From Liquidambar formosana (taxonomy: Eukaryota > Streptophyta > Magnoliopsida > Saxifragales > Altingiaceae), in assembly GCA_039720395.1 (NCBI GenBank), contig CM077820.1, positions 50,267,425 to 50,331,424 on the forward strand: a DNA stretch of 64,000 nt, given 5' to 3'. The notes below the pieces were generated by a model. That model saw only the letters and a program-made list of their open reading frames with translations, was not told the DNA's origin and made no database searches. Shown here in pieces: positions 10,934 to 23,180 of this stretch (its first letter is position 1; every line of letters begins with the position of its first letter). The position numbers and the translations under genes were made by a program.

Positions 10934-13288
10934 ATGGGGGATAGGAAATTCCTTCAGGTCGAAGCCAAGACTTTTGCTTTTAATATTTCTGACGATGGCC
11001 TGCTGATATCGGAATGGGGGAGAGGTTATTCGCGTATTGTATCGCTCAACATAGGATCTTTGTCGTGGTTCATTGAAGGAATTTCTGAGGTGTTAAAGCT
11101 GAACGGAAAAAAAAATTTTCATACCAGGTTGCAGACCTATGGCAAGGTTTATCGTCTCTTCAGTAAAAGAAATGATTTTGGAGATTTCTTAACGCTTTCT
11201 GTCGAATTTAACAGTGGTAAAAAAGCTTCAGTTGTTTTCCCTGCTGGCAAAGAAGGGGAATGTTGGAATCTTCTCCATAACATCTTTACCAGCTGGGATA
11301 AGGTGCATTTTTTGCTCAATAAATTCAAATCAGTTTCTGCTCCATCTGTCAATTCTGGTGGCCACTCGCATTGGAAAGATGGAATTAAAACCCTACCTAC
11401 AAAATCCTACTTAAAAGCTGCAGAAATGGACTCCCTACCACTTCACGGTCAGTGTCGGGTCCAATATCACGACGACAACATTTGGCTGGTCCCTGAAAGA
11501 GAAGGTGTGGAGAATAGAGTCGATTTCTTAAAGAGATGTTTGGTTGGCAGATTTGAAGGTCAGGCTGGCTCTTTGGAAGATATCTCCAGTTGGTGTAACA
11601 AGGTATGGGATGTCCCTGCCGGCATAAAGGTATCGAGAGCCTGGGACGACCTCTTCTTCTTCTGGTTTCCCTCGTCAAAAGAGGCGATCGGAATTTTGGA
11701 GGCAGGAAGTAAGATAAAGAATGGGATTCCTCTTGCAATTGATTGGTGGGTGCCATTAGCAGGTAGCTCGAATGAGATGGAACGAAATGGGGTCAGATGG
11801 GTTCGTATTGAGGGTTTGCCTCCTCATCTTTGGTGCGATTCCCTGTTGAAGGATATCGGAGATCTTTGTGGTGGCTGCCTCGAGGTGGATTTAGGGGGGA
11901 TTTTTTCTGTATCAGAAATTAGGGTGAAGACGAAAGTGATTGGTCGTCTTCCAAAATTTGTTAGGGTGGTGGCGGGAGGAATTTCCTACAAAATTTTTCT
12001 GTCGGAAGTCAGATCGTTGACGATTGGTGGTGATCACTGCAATTCATACAACTCGATCTCCGTCAGACATGAAGGAAAGTTGCCGGTGATGCTATCGGCG
12101 GGAGACAAAGGTAAATTTGTGATGTCTGACAGTGTTCGTGACCTTCACGTGTCGATGGGCAGAAGCAGTAGGCGTGATCAGAGCCTGACGGAATGGGGGA
12201 GGTACAGGAGGGCAGAAGCAGTTCGTAGGGTGAGCTGGAATGATCAGAATAGGGGGCGTTTGAATTTCAAATCCCATATTTTCAGGGATTCGAATTTTAA
12301 TTAAAAAAAAAATGGAAGTGGGCTGGAGGAATGTTAAAAAGGCTGGGAAGTGGGCTTTGGGGAGTCATAAGGCCCCTTTAGTGGGGTTAAACCAGCAAAA
12401 ATTGGGCCAGCTGGAGTATTAAGGAGGTAATTGGGCTGCTAGTTGCAACTTAAAGCCCAATTTAGAGAGGGGCTAATGTTCAAAATCTGCTCCTTCCTCT
12501 ATTGCCTTACTAGACAAAGACCCAAAAGGGCCTTCTGCTGATGTTATTCTTAAAGAGCAGATCAGTGACGTTGATAGATTCTGCTTGGGGGATGGGTTCA
12601 ACTCTAATTCTCCTTCTTCTTTTCTCTCAGGGGGTCTGATGGTTTTAACATCGACATTTTTAAGGAGATTGGGAAGGGAGAAAACTATATTGGAGGTGTT
12701 GATGGGGTTGATGGAGACGAAGGGACTGTTCTAAGGGAGAAGGATGGTTTGAATTCTTTTCAGTTGGCTTTGGTTACAGCTGATGATTTTGGGGAAGGGG
12801 AGACTACAAATTTAGAGGGCACCATGGTTGATTTTGATGGAGTTCATGATTGGACCAGCAGACTTTCAGAATCTGAATTTTCAGAGCCTTTAAACTACCT
12901 CCTTGTTGCCATACTGGAACCTGAGGTTAGTATGTTTGAATTTCAGAATTTTATTGATGAAAGATGTATGATTGAAAATGGTAATAGCAGTGGTGTTGAA
13001 ATTTCTGACTGGGTTCAATCTCGGGCTAAAGGCCTGAACAAACTTTTGGGGGTTTCTTATGAAGGTTTTGAGGGGGAAGTGCTTGATTTATTTTCCAGAA
13101 TTGAAAACAGCAGGAATAACAGGGGAATGGTATCCCCAAAAAGGAAATTGGTAAGTCCAGAAGTCAGAAGAATGAGGGAATTAAGAAAACTCGAATGGAC
13201 AATTAACTATGGGTTCAAAGATAGAAATTGTAAAGCAATGGAGGATGGAGCTGGGGAAGGGTGCACTATTGAGTTGGTTGCTAAATGA
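10934..13288 (+). pseudogene. LINE ORF1 (gag-like nucleic-acid-binding protein), broken
   Basis: The first LINE frame begins at ATG 10934 and runs 456 codons to TAA 12304. Residues about 200-330 resemble the DUF4283-type domain of plant LINE ORF1 proteins (WDVPAGIKVSRAW, WVRIEGLPPHLWC). An A-run at about 12303-12312 and further indels shift the frame across 12305-12748. From 12749 the original frame reopens for the conserved ORF1 C-terminal part (WVQSRAKGLNKLLGVSYEGF, RELRKLEWTINYG) and stops at TGA 13286-13288. Both parts are in the same frame overall, so they are one ORF1 of about 785 codons. Its stop overlaps the ORF2 start as ATGA. ORF1 would bind the element RNA. Confidence 0.85.
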
Positions 13289-16200
13289 AGATACGAATTC
13301 TTTCATGGAATGTGAGGGGCCTCAATGATAAGGAACGTAGAAGACGCATTAGATCGGCTATATTAAAATGGAAGGTTGATGTAATAGTTCTACAAGAATC
13401 TAAAATCGAAGTTATGAGTAGAGATATTGTTAAAGATTTGTGGGCTGGTAATTTTGTGGATTGGGTGGAGTTGGGGGCTAGAGGCACAGCTGGGGGCATT
13501 TTAATTATGTGGGATAACAGGGTTATTACTAAGATGGATGTTGATAGTGGCTCATTCTCTTTATCTTGCCTCTTTAAAAATTTGCAAGATGATTTTGAGT
13601 GGATTTTTTCGGGAGTTTATGGCCCAAATGATGATGCTCTTAGAGATTTCTTTTGGGCGGAGTTAGAAGAGGTGAAAGCTAAATGGCAAAAGCCGTGGTG
13701 CTTGGCGGGTGACTTCAACATTGTTAGATTTCCCAATGAGAGAAAAGATTGCAACTATTCTTCTCCAGCTATGTTAAGGTTCTCGGAGTTTGTGGATGCT
13801 AATGAACTTGTTGATCCTCCTTTAGTTGGAGGTTGGTACACTTGGTCTAACAATAGGGAGGTTCCAAGCCTTTCTTGAATTGATAGATTCCTTTTCTCGC
13901 CCGACTGGGAGGGACACTTTCCTAGAGTTACCCAAGCTACTCTTCCTCGTCCTCTATCCGATTATATTCCTCTTGTACTTGATAGTGAAGGGTTAAGATT
14001 TGTTAAAGGTCCTTTTCGCTTTGAGAATATATGGTTAAAAGAAGATGGCTTTATTGATCTTGTGAGAAGTTGGTGGGAGTCTTTTTCTTTTGAAGGGCCC
14101 CCTAGCTTTATTTTTGCTAAAAAATTAAAGTCCATTAAATATGAACTCAAAAAATGGAATCGGGAAGTTTTTGGGAACTTGGGGGAATCTAAAGCGAGGG
14201 TGTTGGACACCATTCATGAATTGGATACTAAAGAAGGCTTGGAAGGTCTTTTGGAGGTGGAAAGAACTAGAAGAATAGAAGCCCAAACAGAATTTGTTAG
14301 ACTTGCCCGGTTGGAAGAAATTAGTTGGAGGCAAAAGTCGAGAGCCTTGTGGTTGAAGGAAGGTGATAAAAATACTAAATTTTTTCATCGAGTTGCTAAT
14401 GCTCACAAAAGAAATAATTTCATTGGCAAGTTAAAGGTGGATGGGGTCTTAGTTGATGATGAGAGCATATTTGCCAAGGAAGTGGTGGATTACTACATAG
14501 ACCTCTTTTATGAAGAGGAGGAAAGAAGACCTTTACTAGATGGGATGGTTTTCAATTCTCTTAACAATAATGAGGTTTCTTAGTTGGAAAGAGCTTTTGA
14601 TGAAGATGAAGTTTTGGAAGCTTTGAACTCTCTAAATGGGGATAAAGCTCCCGGGCCGGATGGTATGTCCCTTGCTTTCTTTCAAAAGTGTTGGATTGTT
14701 ATTAAAGATGATCTCATGAAGGTTTTTGATGAATTCTTCTCTAGAGCCAAATTTGAAAAAAGTTTTAATGCCACTTTCATTGCCCTCATTCCTAAAAAGG
14801 GGGAGGTGGTGGACGTTCGGGACTTTAGGCCTATTTCCCTTCTTGGTAGTGTTTACAAAATTATCTCAAAAGTTCTTGCCATAAGACTTGCGAGAGTGAT
14901 AGGGAATCTTGTATCCACTTCCCAATTTGCTTTTATTGGAGGGAGACAAATTGTGGATGCCGTTCTTGTTGCTAATGAATGTGTAGACTCTCAACTAAAA
15001 AGCGATACACCCGGATCGATTAGCAAAATTGACATTGAAAAAGCTTTTGACCATGTGAATTGGAATTTTCTTATTTATATTCTTCGAAGAATGGGTTTTG
15101 GAGGAAAGTGGTGCAAATGGATAGCTTGGTGTATTGGAACTCCTACCTTCTCGGTCTTAATTAATGGGACTCCCTATGGTTTTTTTCAAAGTTCTAAAGG
15201 CCTTCGTCAAGGTGACCCTCTTTCCCCCCTTCTCTTTATTCTTGTTATGGAAGCTTTGAGCAAAATTATTAATAAAGCAATTGAGGAGAATTTGTTTGAG
15301 GGTTTCATGATTAATGGAGGAGGTATTGTTGAAGGTTTGATCTCTCATTTGCTCTTTGCCGATGACGCCCTTATCTTTTGTGGGATTGAAGAAGATCAAC
15401 TTAGACATTTGCGGGTGGTTTTATTATGCTTTGAGGCCGTTTCGGGTTTAAAAGTTAATCTTGGTAAAAGTGAGTTGATTCCGGTTGGGAAGGTAGACAA
15501 CATTGACTATCTTGCTTCTATTCTTGGTTGTAAAGTGGGCAAACTTCCGGTCACTTACCTTGGGCTTCCTTTGGGTTCAAAATTCAAAGATAAAAAGATG
15601 TGGGATCCGGTGGTTCAAAAGGTTGAAAAAAGGCTTAGTGGTTGGAAAAAAGGTTATCTCTCAAAAGGGGGCAAATTGACTTTGATTAATAGCACCCTTT
15701 CAAGCATCCCTACTTACTTCATGTCTATTTTTAAGATTCCCATTTCCGTGGCAAACAAAATTGAGAAACTTCAAAGGGACTTTCTTTGGAATGGCTTAGG
15801 AGGTGAACTTAAATATCATCTTGTTGATTGGTCGACGGTGTGCCTTCCTAAAAAAGAGGGTGGTTTAGGGATTAGATCTCTTGTGTGTATGAACCAAGCT
15901 CTTCTTGGTAAATGGTTATGGCGTTTTGGTACGGGGAATCAAAACCTTTGGAGGGAGGTGGTGATTTGGAAGTATGGTGTTTCTTTGGAAGGTTGGTGGC
16001 CTAGGGAGGTTAGGGGCACTCATGGGGTGGGTCTTTGGAAAGCAATCATGCAAGGGCTTTATGATTTTGTAAAGGAAATTAAATTTAAAATTGGGGACGG
16101 GGGAAGGGTGAGATTTTGGAAAGACACTTGGTGCAATGACACTCCACTCAAAATTGCTTTCCCCTCTTTATTTGATATTGCGGGAAATAAGGATGCCATG

Positions 16201-16932
16201 GTAAAAGATTATTTAGTTGGGGAAAATGGCTCTATCACTTGGAATATCAATTTTTTAAGGCATTTTAATGATTGGGAGTTGGAAGATGTTTTGAACTTAT
16301 TCCAAAATCTTTATGATAGTAAGATTTCTTTGGGAGGGAATGATTCCTTGATGTGGCGCAAGGACTCTAAGGGAACATTCTCGGTGAAATCTTATTATAA
16401 GATTTTGATCTCTACCAATGGTCCATTCCTTCCGGCAAAGATGATTTGGATTGCTTCGGTACCCTCTAAAGTTTCTTTCTTCACTTGGTTAGTGAGTAGA
16501 AACAAATGTTTGACTTTGGATCATTTGATTAAAAGAAGATGGGTTTTGGCTAATAGATGCATTTTGTGCAAGGAAGCGGCGGAAACGATTGAGCATCTCT
16601 TTATTCATTGTCATATAGCGTGGAGCCTTTGGATGCTAATTTTTAACTTTTTTTGGATCCATTGGGTTTTGCCTTCACATCCTCACAATCTCCTATCGAG
16701 TTGGCGAATTAAGACAGTGAACAAAAAAGCCAAGATGGTTTGGGATATGGTACCACACGCTCTTTTTTGGTGCCTTTGGAGATAAAGGAACCTTCGAACT
16801 TTTGTAGATAAGGAAGCCTCCTTAATTAAGCTAAAGTCTTCTTTTATAAAGACACTTTTTTGGTGGTCTTCTAGCTACTCTAATGGCCACAATCCCTCCT
16901 TTGTTGAATTTCTTGACATGTTAAAGATTTAA
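13285..16932 (+). pseudogene. LINE ORF2: endonuclease, reverse transcriptase, zinc knuckle
   Basis: The second LINE frame starts at ATG 13285 (MKIRILSWNVRGLND) and continues in one frame to TAA 16930-16932, about 1215 codons. In order: an AP-type endonuclease domain (SWNVRGLN, LQESK, AGDFN), reverse transcriptase (DKAPGPDG, FRPISLLG, motif A EKAFDHVNW, GLRQGDPLSPLLF, motif C FADD at 15355-15366), then a zf-RVT region (WIASVPSKVSFFTW, CILCKEAAETIEHLFIHC). No RNase H domain follows. Three in-frame stops break it: TGA 13876-13878, TAG 14581-14583 and TAA 16783-16785. The endonuclease SDH motif reads SDY (Tyr at 13963-13965), so the catalytic His is also gone. Confidence 0.92.
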
Positions 16933-17093
16933 CTTGGGGTTTTTTCTTTTTCTTTTTCTTTTCTTTTCTTCTCTTTCTTGTGGTTACCTCTTGTATATCT
17001 CTTATGTACTTGGGTTTTGCCCTTTTTTCTAATACAATACTTACTTTATCAAAAAAAAAAAATCTTTACACCAGGTGTAAACTGATCCCTCCC

Positions 17094-17236
17094 ATTAAAA
17101 TTTATCATCATATTTGGTCAACTCGTGTGATCAAATTTTAAGTTATTTTTTGATAAATTTTTATATGTGTGATTTTTGAAAAGTCATTTATCTTATAAGA
17201 CTATCTTGAAATTTGTACAATCATTAACTCTTAATT

Positions 17237-17267
<31 letters not shown>

Positions 17268-17274
17268 CACCTAT
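17094..17274 (+). repeat. Duplicated 5' flank of ERD6-like gene
   Basis: From about 17150 the sequence matches the first 115 bases of the window, with a longer A-run before CACCTA. Together with 18220-18476 it forms the far-upstream region of the ERD6-like gene. It has no coding content. Confidence 0.7.
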
Positions 17275-18219
17275 GAGCATCTCCAACGGAAGTGGCAATT
17301 CCGAATTTGTTACCTCTTCTTCCAATAACAAACTCCAACAGAGGTAGCATTTTGATGTGAGAGGTAGCAAAAGTACATAATCAAATTTGCTACCTCTTTC
17401 TCTCATTTCAGAAAAGAGAGAGAAGGTAGCAAAACATATATTTGATTAAAAAATTGAAGGGCCTCATCTGGAAATCCAACACCAGATTGCAACAGTCCCA
17501 ATAGTCATCAACAAGAAATGGCGGTAAGCCAAAGTGCTGTCGCCGGAGGAACTCTCGCCGTCGCCGGAGAACACGATATGATGCATTGCCAAAGAAACAC
17601 TAACTTTTTAACCCCTCCATTGTTCACCTCCCCCTTCCCGTTCCTATTTGCCGCCATTGCCGTCGCTGCAGCAGCTGCCACCGAATACCCATGTTCAAAT
17701 CGTCACCGTCGCCGGAGTGGGATAACAGAAGGAGGGAGAAGGAAGAGGGGTAGAGAAGAATTTGATGGGTTTGGACGTGGGAAGGTGTGAGGGTTTGAAC
17801 TCTGATGGGGGCGAGAGTGGGAAGGTATTGTGAGGGTTTGATTGTGATTGTGGTTGTGGCTGTACGGGGAGAAGGAGATGGGGAGAGAGCAGCAAAGGGG
17901 AGAAGGAGATGGAGGCGGTGGGAGAAGGAGAGGGGAGAGAGCAGAGAAGAAGAGGGTTTGATCGTGATTTTCATGTTGTGTGTGGCTAGGATATTCTAGT
18001 GAGAAGTGAGGGCAATCAAGACCGTCCATTCTCCATTAATTTTTTCACTTCCCCTCCTCTAATTTTTTCATTTTTTTAGTAAAACATTAAAATAAATAAA
18101 ATAATAATAATTACTATCTTTCTTACCATTTTCCATTTTAGAGGAGATAATAATTATCACCTAAGATGATAAAAATATAATCTACTAACTCAAATTTGCT
18201 ACCATAATTGGAGATGCTC
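17275..18219. mobile_element. PIF/Harbinger-like non-autonomous element, 945 bp
   Basis: Terminal inverted repeats GAGCATCTCCAA (17275-17286) and TTGGAGATGCTC (18208-18219) are perfect. Flanking trinucleotides are TAT (17272-17274) and TAA (18220-18222). The related empty site near 110-120 reads CACCTAATC, so the target was TAA and the left copy has mutated. A TWA target duplication is typical of PIF/Harbinger elements. Subterminal 'ggtagcaaa' and 'tttgctacc' motifs repeat in both orientations. No transposase is seen. The open frames inside are low-complexity. Confidence 0.8.
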
Positions 18220-18476
18220 TAATCAAGAGTGTTGTTTGCCCTAAATAGGATTGAATTGCTTTGGGTTATCATTGTTGATGCTAAAAAGATGTGGAGGGTC
18301 TGGACAATTGAGTTGACTAGTAGGTAGGCACGTGGGGAGCAAATGTCGGTCAGAAGAAGTGGAAAACCGTGCACGGACCAAGATGCTATACCGTCTCTGT
18401 TGTCTCTGCGTTCGATTAAAACAATCCACACTTTCAAATTATCTTGTTTCCCCTGTCTGTTTCCCGAGAAATTAAC

Positions 18477-21400
18477 ATGGAAAGAGAAACCATAGAAGAA
18501 AGACAGACTACAAGTCCTCTTCTCGTCAGAGAAAGGCCAGTTATGCATGCCAATGGCGGCGGTGGGACGTCGGAGAGTGGTGGCTCGGCCACAGCTGTTC
18601 TTGTGATCAGCACATTCGTCGCAGTCTGTGGTTCCTACGCATTTGGGGCAGCTGTAAGTAACTGTTGTTAAACCCACTCTCCTTTAATCGGCGTGGTAAT
18701 CACGCACCAGTTTTGGCACAATGGTCCTCTCCTAAAGTTCCAGGAGGACCAGGGATAGGCTTGATATGGAGCACAGTAACAAAATTCTCAAATTATATTT
18801 CAAGTTTTAAAATTTGTTTAATTTAATTTTATTTATTTTTTGGTCCAACGAGTAAAACCCCAATTATTTATTTAAATAATATCTGGGGATATTCCCAAAA
18901 ATCCTGGCTTAATTTTGAAATTTTATTGATTCTTGAATTATTTAGAATGATTATGGAATGGAACAATCATTTCATATGTTTTGACACTAGGATTTGAGTG
19001 TAGCCCAATTATTAAAAAAAATAATAATAAAAAATCACTGAAATTTGAGAAAAATTCTTAAATTTCTGATATTATTTCTTATACATAAGTTCACATGGTC
19101 AAAATTTTGGAGTGAGCTAATGGTATGTGATTGATTTGCAGGTGGGATATTCATCACCTGCTGAGTCTGGAATAATGAGTGACATGGGCCTTTCTGAGGC
19201 AGAGGTAAGCAGTGTACCAAAAGTGGGATTACTCATGGTGATTTTGTTGCCATTGTTGAATAACAAAGAAGTTCAAGTTGTATATTTGCATCCTCCCTTT
19301 ATATTTAATTGTTACTAAATAGGAAACTGACCTTTCGCGACTTAATACAGCACTTAAGAGTATGAACAACTCGCTTAAGCTATTCTATCTTACTGTGTTG
19401 CAGGCATGGTATGGGTAGGGTGAGGGTATGGATTCAGTTCTTACAATTGACCAAAAAGGAAAAAGAAAAAGAAAAAGAAAATTGTGCGCGTGTAGATCTA
19501 ATTTCTAATATTTGTATTTTTCATTGCTCGTGCAATTTCTTTAGGCTGAGTGCAAATATGTATAGGGAATGTGATTTTTTTGAGTAAATTGAATTGAGGT
19601 AAAATTTAAATATGAACTCCATGAAATGCTATTAACATGAAGTTAGCGCATTAATGGAATAACATTTTATTTAGTTAGCATTTTAGTGGAAATGAATGTC
19701 CTTGATCGGTAGTTGTGAATGAAATGAAGTGGCTTTTTGATAGTTGGCATTCCAAATTTTAATGACTAAAGCCACATGAATTCGAGCTGGTGAAATTCAT
19801 ATGATTTACTATGAAGTCTGCTTGTTGCTTTGTCTCACTGAAATGAAATGGCATGTTAAACTTGTTTAAAGGACTTAGATTACATAATTTGATTGTTTCA
19901 ATGAGTTATCTTCCCCGCTTACTGGTTTCTCTGTCTGAGTTCTTTTCTTTTTTATGTTCTCATTGTGCAGTACTCTCTTTTTGGTTCAATATTGACAAAC
20001 GGAGCAATGTTAGGTGCAGTGATGAGTGGTTGGATAGCAGATTTCATGGGTCGGAGAGGTGTAAGTTAGACCTTTAAACATCTCTGGGCCTCTATAATCA
20101 AGCCTTCAATTCTTCTTACTTTTAATATTGTAAAGCAGGCATTTGGGTGTTCGGAAATATTCTGCCTTGTGGGGTGGCTTGCAATCATATTCTCAAAGGT
20201 TCTCTTTTTCTTCCTTTTTAACCCCCATCAGATTTTCTTTAGCTCAGTTGTGCTCTGCTTAGTTTCCCAGAAGGGTGATTTATGCTCCATAAGCTTATTT
20301 TCATTCCCACACCTTCTTGAAAACCAAATGGAGCATAGTTTACGAAGCAACATTAGGAATAATGACTTTTAATTGGACTTCCTAAATCAATTTTTTGTTT
20401 TGTTTTGATGGAGTTACATGACCAGGCTCTATATTTACTAATTTATACGGGTAAAGAAAATGAATTACCACATTGGAAATCAGTTTAGTACTATTGGAAG
20501 TTTTTCTTCTCAGGGGTTGCTTCTAGCACATAATAAATGGTAGCACATTTTATATGAACCTAATTGGATGCAAATGGAAGTGAAGAATATTAAAAATAAG
20601 GAGTCGAATTAATGAAATCATTGGAGTATATTTGGTCTTCTTTCTAATATTGAACATTTAATGCTTGTTAATAGCATGCCTGGTCGATGGACCTCGGAAG
20701 ACTATTGATAGGATGTGGGATTGGACTTCTTTCTTATTTGGTAATTTCAGTAAAGGTTGCAGTTTCATGTTTTGTTACTCATTCATGTGTGGGATAAAGA
20801 TATTTGTGTTCCAACTTCCAATTACCAAACAGGTACCTGTATATGTAGCAGAGATAACACCCAAGAATCTTCGAGGAGGATTTGCAACTACTCATCAGGT
20901 AAAGCAAAACCAGTATAACTTTAAATTGAAGAATAATCTTGTCACTGATGTGCATTAGTACTGCTGGTTCTACAGTTCATGTCATCTTTTGGCTCTGCGC
21001 TAATGTTTTTGCTTGGAACTGTCGTCAACTGGAAAATATTGGCTGTAACAGGTAACTTCAGCCGACTCTTGTATTAGAATACTCCAGTGGTAATTCTATG
21101 TAATTGGCTTCTATTTGTTGTCATTTGCAGGAACTATTCCATGTGTAGTACAGCTTTTAGGTCTAATCTTCATTCCAGAATCTCCAAGATGGCTGGTGAG
21201 TCAGATTCAAAATTCTGTTAGAAGTTATTATATAGGTGGTGTTTGGATGGCGCTTAAATAAAGAAAAGAACGTATTATTAGTTCCACTGTTGTCAAGTTT
21301 CTGAGGGTGTTTGTAAGCCGAAAACATGTACATAACAGATTTACCAAACAGAACAAATCAGATTGCATTTCTTACCACATCTCGTGCAAAGAAAAAGCAA

Positions 21401-23180
21401 GTGCCCATGAGATTGTTGAATTGATAAATGAAATCCTTCTGCAGGAAAAAGTTGGTCAAGGAAAAAAATGTGATGCTGCTTTACAGCGTCTTAGAGGAAA
21501 GAATGCGGATATTTCTCAAGAAGCAGCTGAGATTAGAGTAACTAATTTACTTCATTTTCTCATGTCTGGAAAGAAATTAGTTTTTTTTTTTAAAAAAATT
21601 TATTTTTCTTAAATTTTTTGGTGCAAAAATAGAATAAATGTGCTCTTTTTGTTTTTTTAGGATTACACAGAAACACTTCAACAGCTCTCAGAGACTAGAA
21701 TTTTAGACATGTTCCAGCGGAAATATGCCCATTCACTCATTGTGAGCCTTTGGAATAAATCCTTGCTGTCATCTTTGCTCTTTTCATGACTTCTCTGATA
21801 TTTTCTGCATCATTTGAAATTGGGTTAGATTGGAGTTGGGCTAATGATACTGCAACAATTTGGAGGGGGCAATGGGATTTCATTTTATGCAAGTTCTATA
21901 TTTGAATCAGCTGGTAAATAAAAAATGCTTTATTAATTCTTCATCTAATTATACAAAAAAATAACAAATGAAGGAAAATAGCCAAACAATAATGATACGA
22001 ATCTCTTTGCTTATGATAGGTTTTTCGGCCAATTTTGGAACTATATCAATGGCTGCTGTTCAGGTTCTTAACCTAATAAAAAGTGTAATTATAATTTCAA
22101 TTTCTACCTGATGGGTTTCTTAGACATTGTAGGTATTCTTTTTCAGATTCCAATGACCATATTGGGTTTAGTCTTGATGGATAGATCCGGAAGAAGACCA
22201 CTTCTGATGGTACAAATGGCAAGGGATCTGTTTTAGGTTTGTGGTGTTGTTGAACAAGGAAGGCTGTATTAAAATCCTCTAATAATTGACAGGTTTCTGC
22301 AGCGGGAACGTGCTTGGGTTGCTTCATTACAGGAATGTCGTTTTTGTTGCAGGTTTTGACTAAAATACCATTCAAAAAGCTCCATACATCACTCTCTGAA
22401 TGTTTTCCATCACTTTAAAACCATAGCATTTCCTGAAAAACTAAAGCTTTTCCATGATCAGGATTTTCAGCTGTTGAAAGAGATAACTCCCACTTCAGTG
22501 GTTGTTGGTATACTGGTAACTTAAGTTTAACTCAAGACATTTTTTTCCCCCTCTTTTTTGGCGCTTCTGCATCTGTGTGTATTATGCCATTTCCTCATGG
22601 CACACCACTGATTAGTATATAGTTGCTAGAATGAAAGTACTCTTAACTAATGCTTTTCTTTTGCAATCAGGTATATTATGGATCATACGGATTGGGGATG
22701 GCAGGAATACCATGGCTTATGATGTCAGAGGTAGGTTACTTTTATTGAGCTTGAACTCTAAATTATTTGACAGATATAATTAAACTAAATCTAACAAAAA
22801 CAAGAATGTTTAAAACTCAGATTGAATTGTTGGTATCTGTTGCAGATATTTCCCATGAACTTGAAGGGTTCAGCTGGAAGCCTTGTGACTTTGGTTAACT
22901 GGTCCTGTTCTTGGATTGTTACATACGTGTTCAATTTTTTAATGGAATGGAGCTCAGCAGGTGAATATCTCTCTCACTCTCTCTCTCTCTCTCTCAATAT
23001 TTTGATAATTTTCTTGGCTAAACTTCAATTTTTTCAGGAACATTCTTCATATTCTCCAGCATTTGTGGCTTAGCTGTTCTGTTCATTGCAAAGCTAGTGC
23101 CAGAGACCAAAGGGCGAACACTAGAAGAAATAACAAGCAACAATGAACCCATTTTTAGCAATGAGATAAACCCGGTATGA
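18477..23180 (+). CDS. ERD6-like monosaccharide transporter, intact copy
   Basis: Eighteen exons join to 486 residues: 18477-18653, 19142-19204, 19971-20060, 20139-20198, 20675-20740, 20833-20898, 20976-21051, 21131-21195, 21445-21537, 21661-21741, 21829-21913, 22020-22063, 22147-22209, 22293-22352, 22462-22515, 22671-22730, 22846-22960, 23038-23180. All borders are GT..AG and phases agree. The product is a 12-span major facilitator sugar carrier. ERD6-like proteins mostly act at the tonoplast as proton-coupled glucose exporters. Visible marks: GRRG (about 107-110), PESPRWL (215-221), QQFGGGNG in span 7, GRRPLL (337-342) and PETKGR (461-466). Exon 5 begins with His where the paralogue has Gly. 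The ATG matches those of the other copies. This is the only copy without a visible defect. Confidence 0.93.

Larger units (their letters stand above)
10894..17062 (+). mobile_element. Full-length L1-type LINE, inactive
   Basis: A complete plant non-LTR retrotransposon: a short 5' leader, ORF1, ORF2 and a 3' poly-A run (17051-17062). The target duplication AAAAATCTTTACACCAGG lies at 10876-10893 and recurs after the tail (clear through 17075; its leading A's merge with the poly-A). The intact duplication and complete length suggest a fairly recent insertion. Both reading frames carry several disabling changes, so it cannot now move by itself. It landed inside the right arm of a foldback MITE. 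Confidence 0.93.
10551..17093. mobile_element. MITE-like element split by a LINE
   Basis: Leaving out the LINE (10894-17062), 10551-10893 plus 17076-17093 forms a 361-bp foldback element; 17063-17075 belongs to the second copy of the LINE target duplication. The left end reads GGGAGGGATCCGTTTACA. The right end in reverse reads GGGAGGGATCAGTTTACA, and complementarity extends well over 100 bp inward (for example 'ctattcatgcacgtcatgcg' against 'cgtcatacataccaaattt'). Flanks are ATTAAAAAA on the left and ATTAAAATT on the right, a plausible 9-bp target duplication with two changes, as made by MULE-type elements. It codes for nothing. Confidence 0.65.

Noticed and set aside
17518..18029. Open frames within the PIF/Harbinger-like element
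   Set aside because: They are low-complexity, overlap on both strands and show no transposase or other domain.
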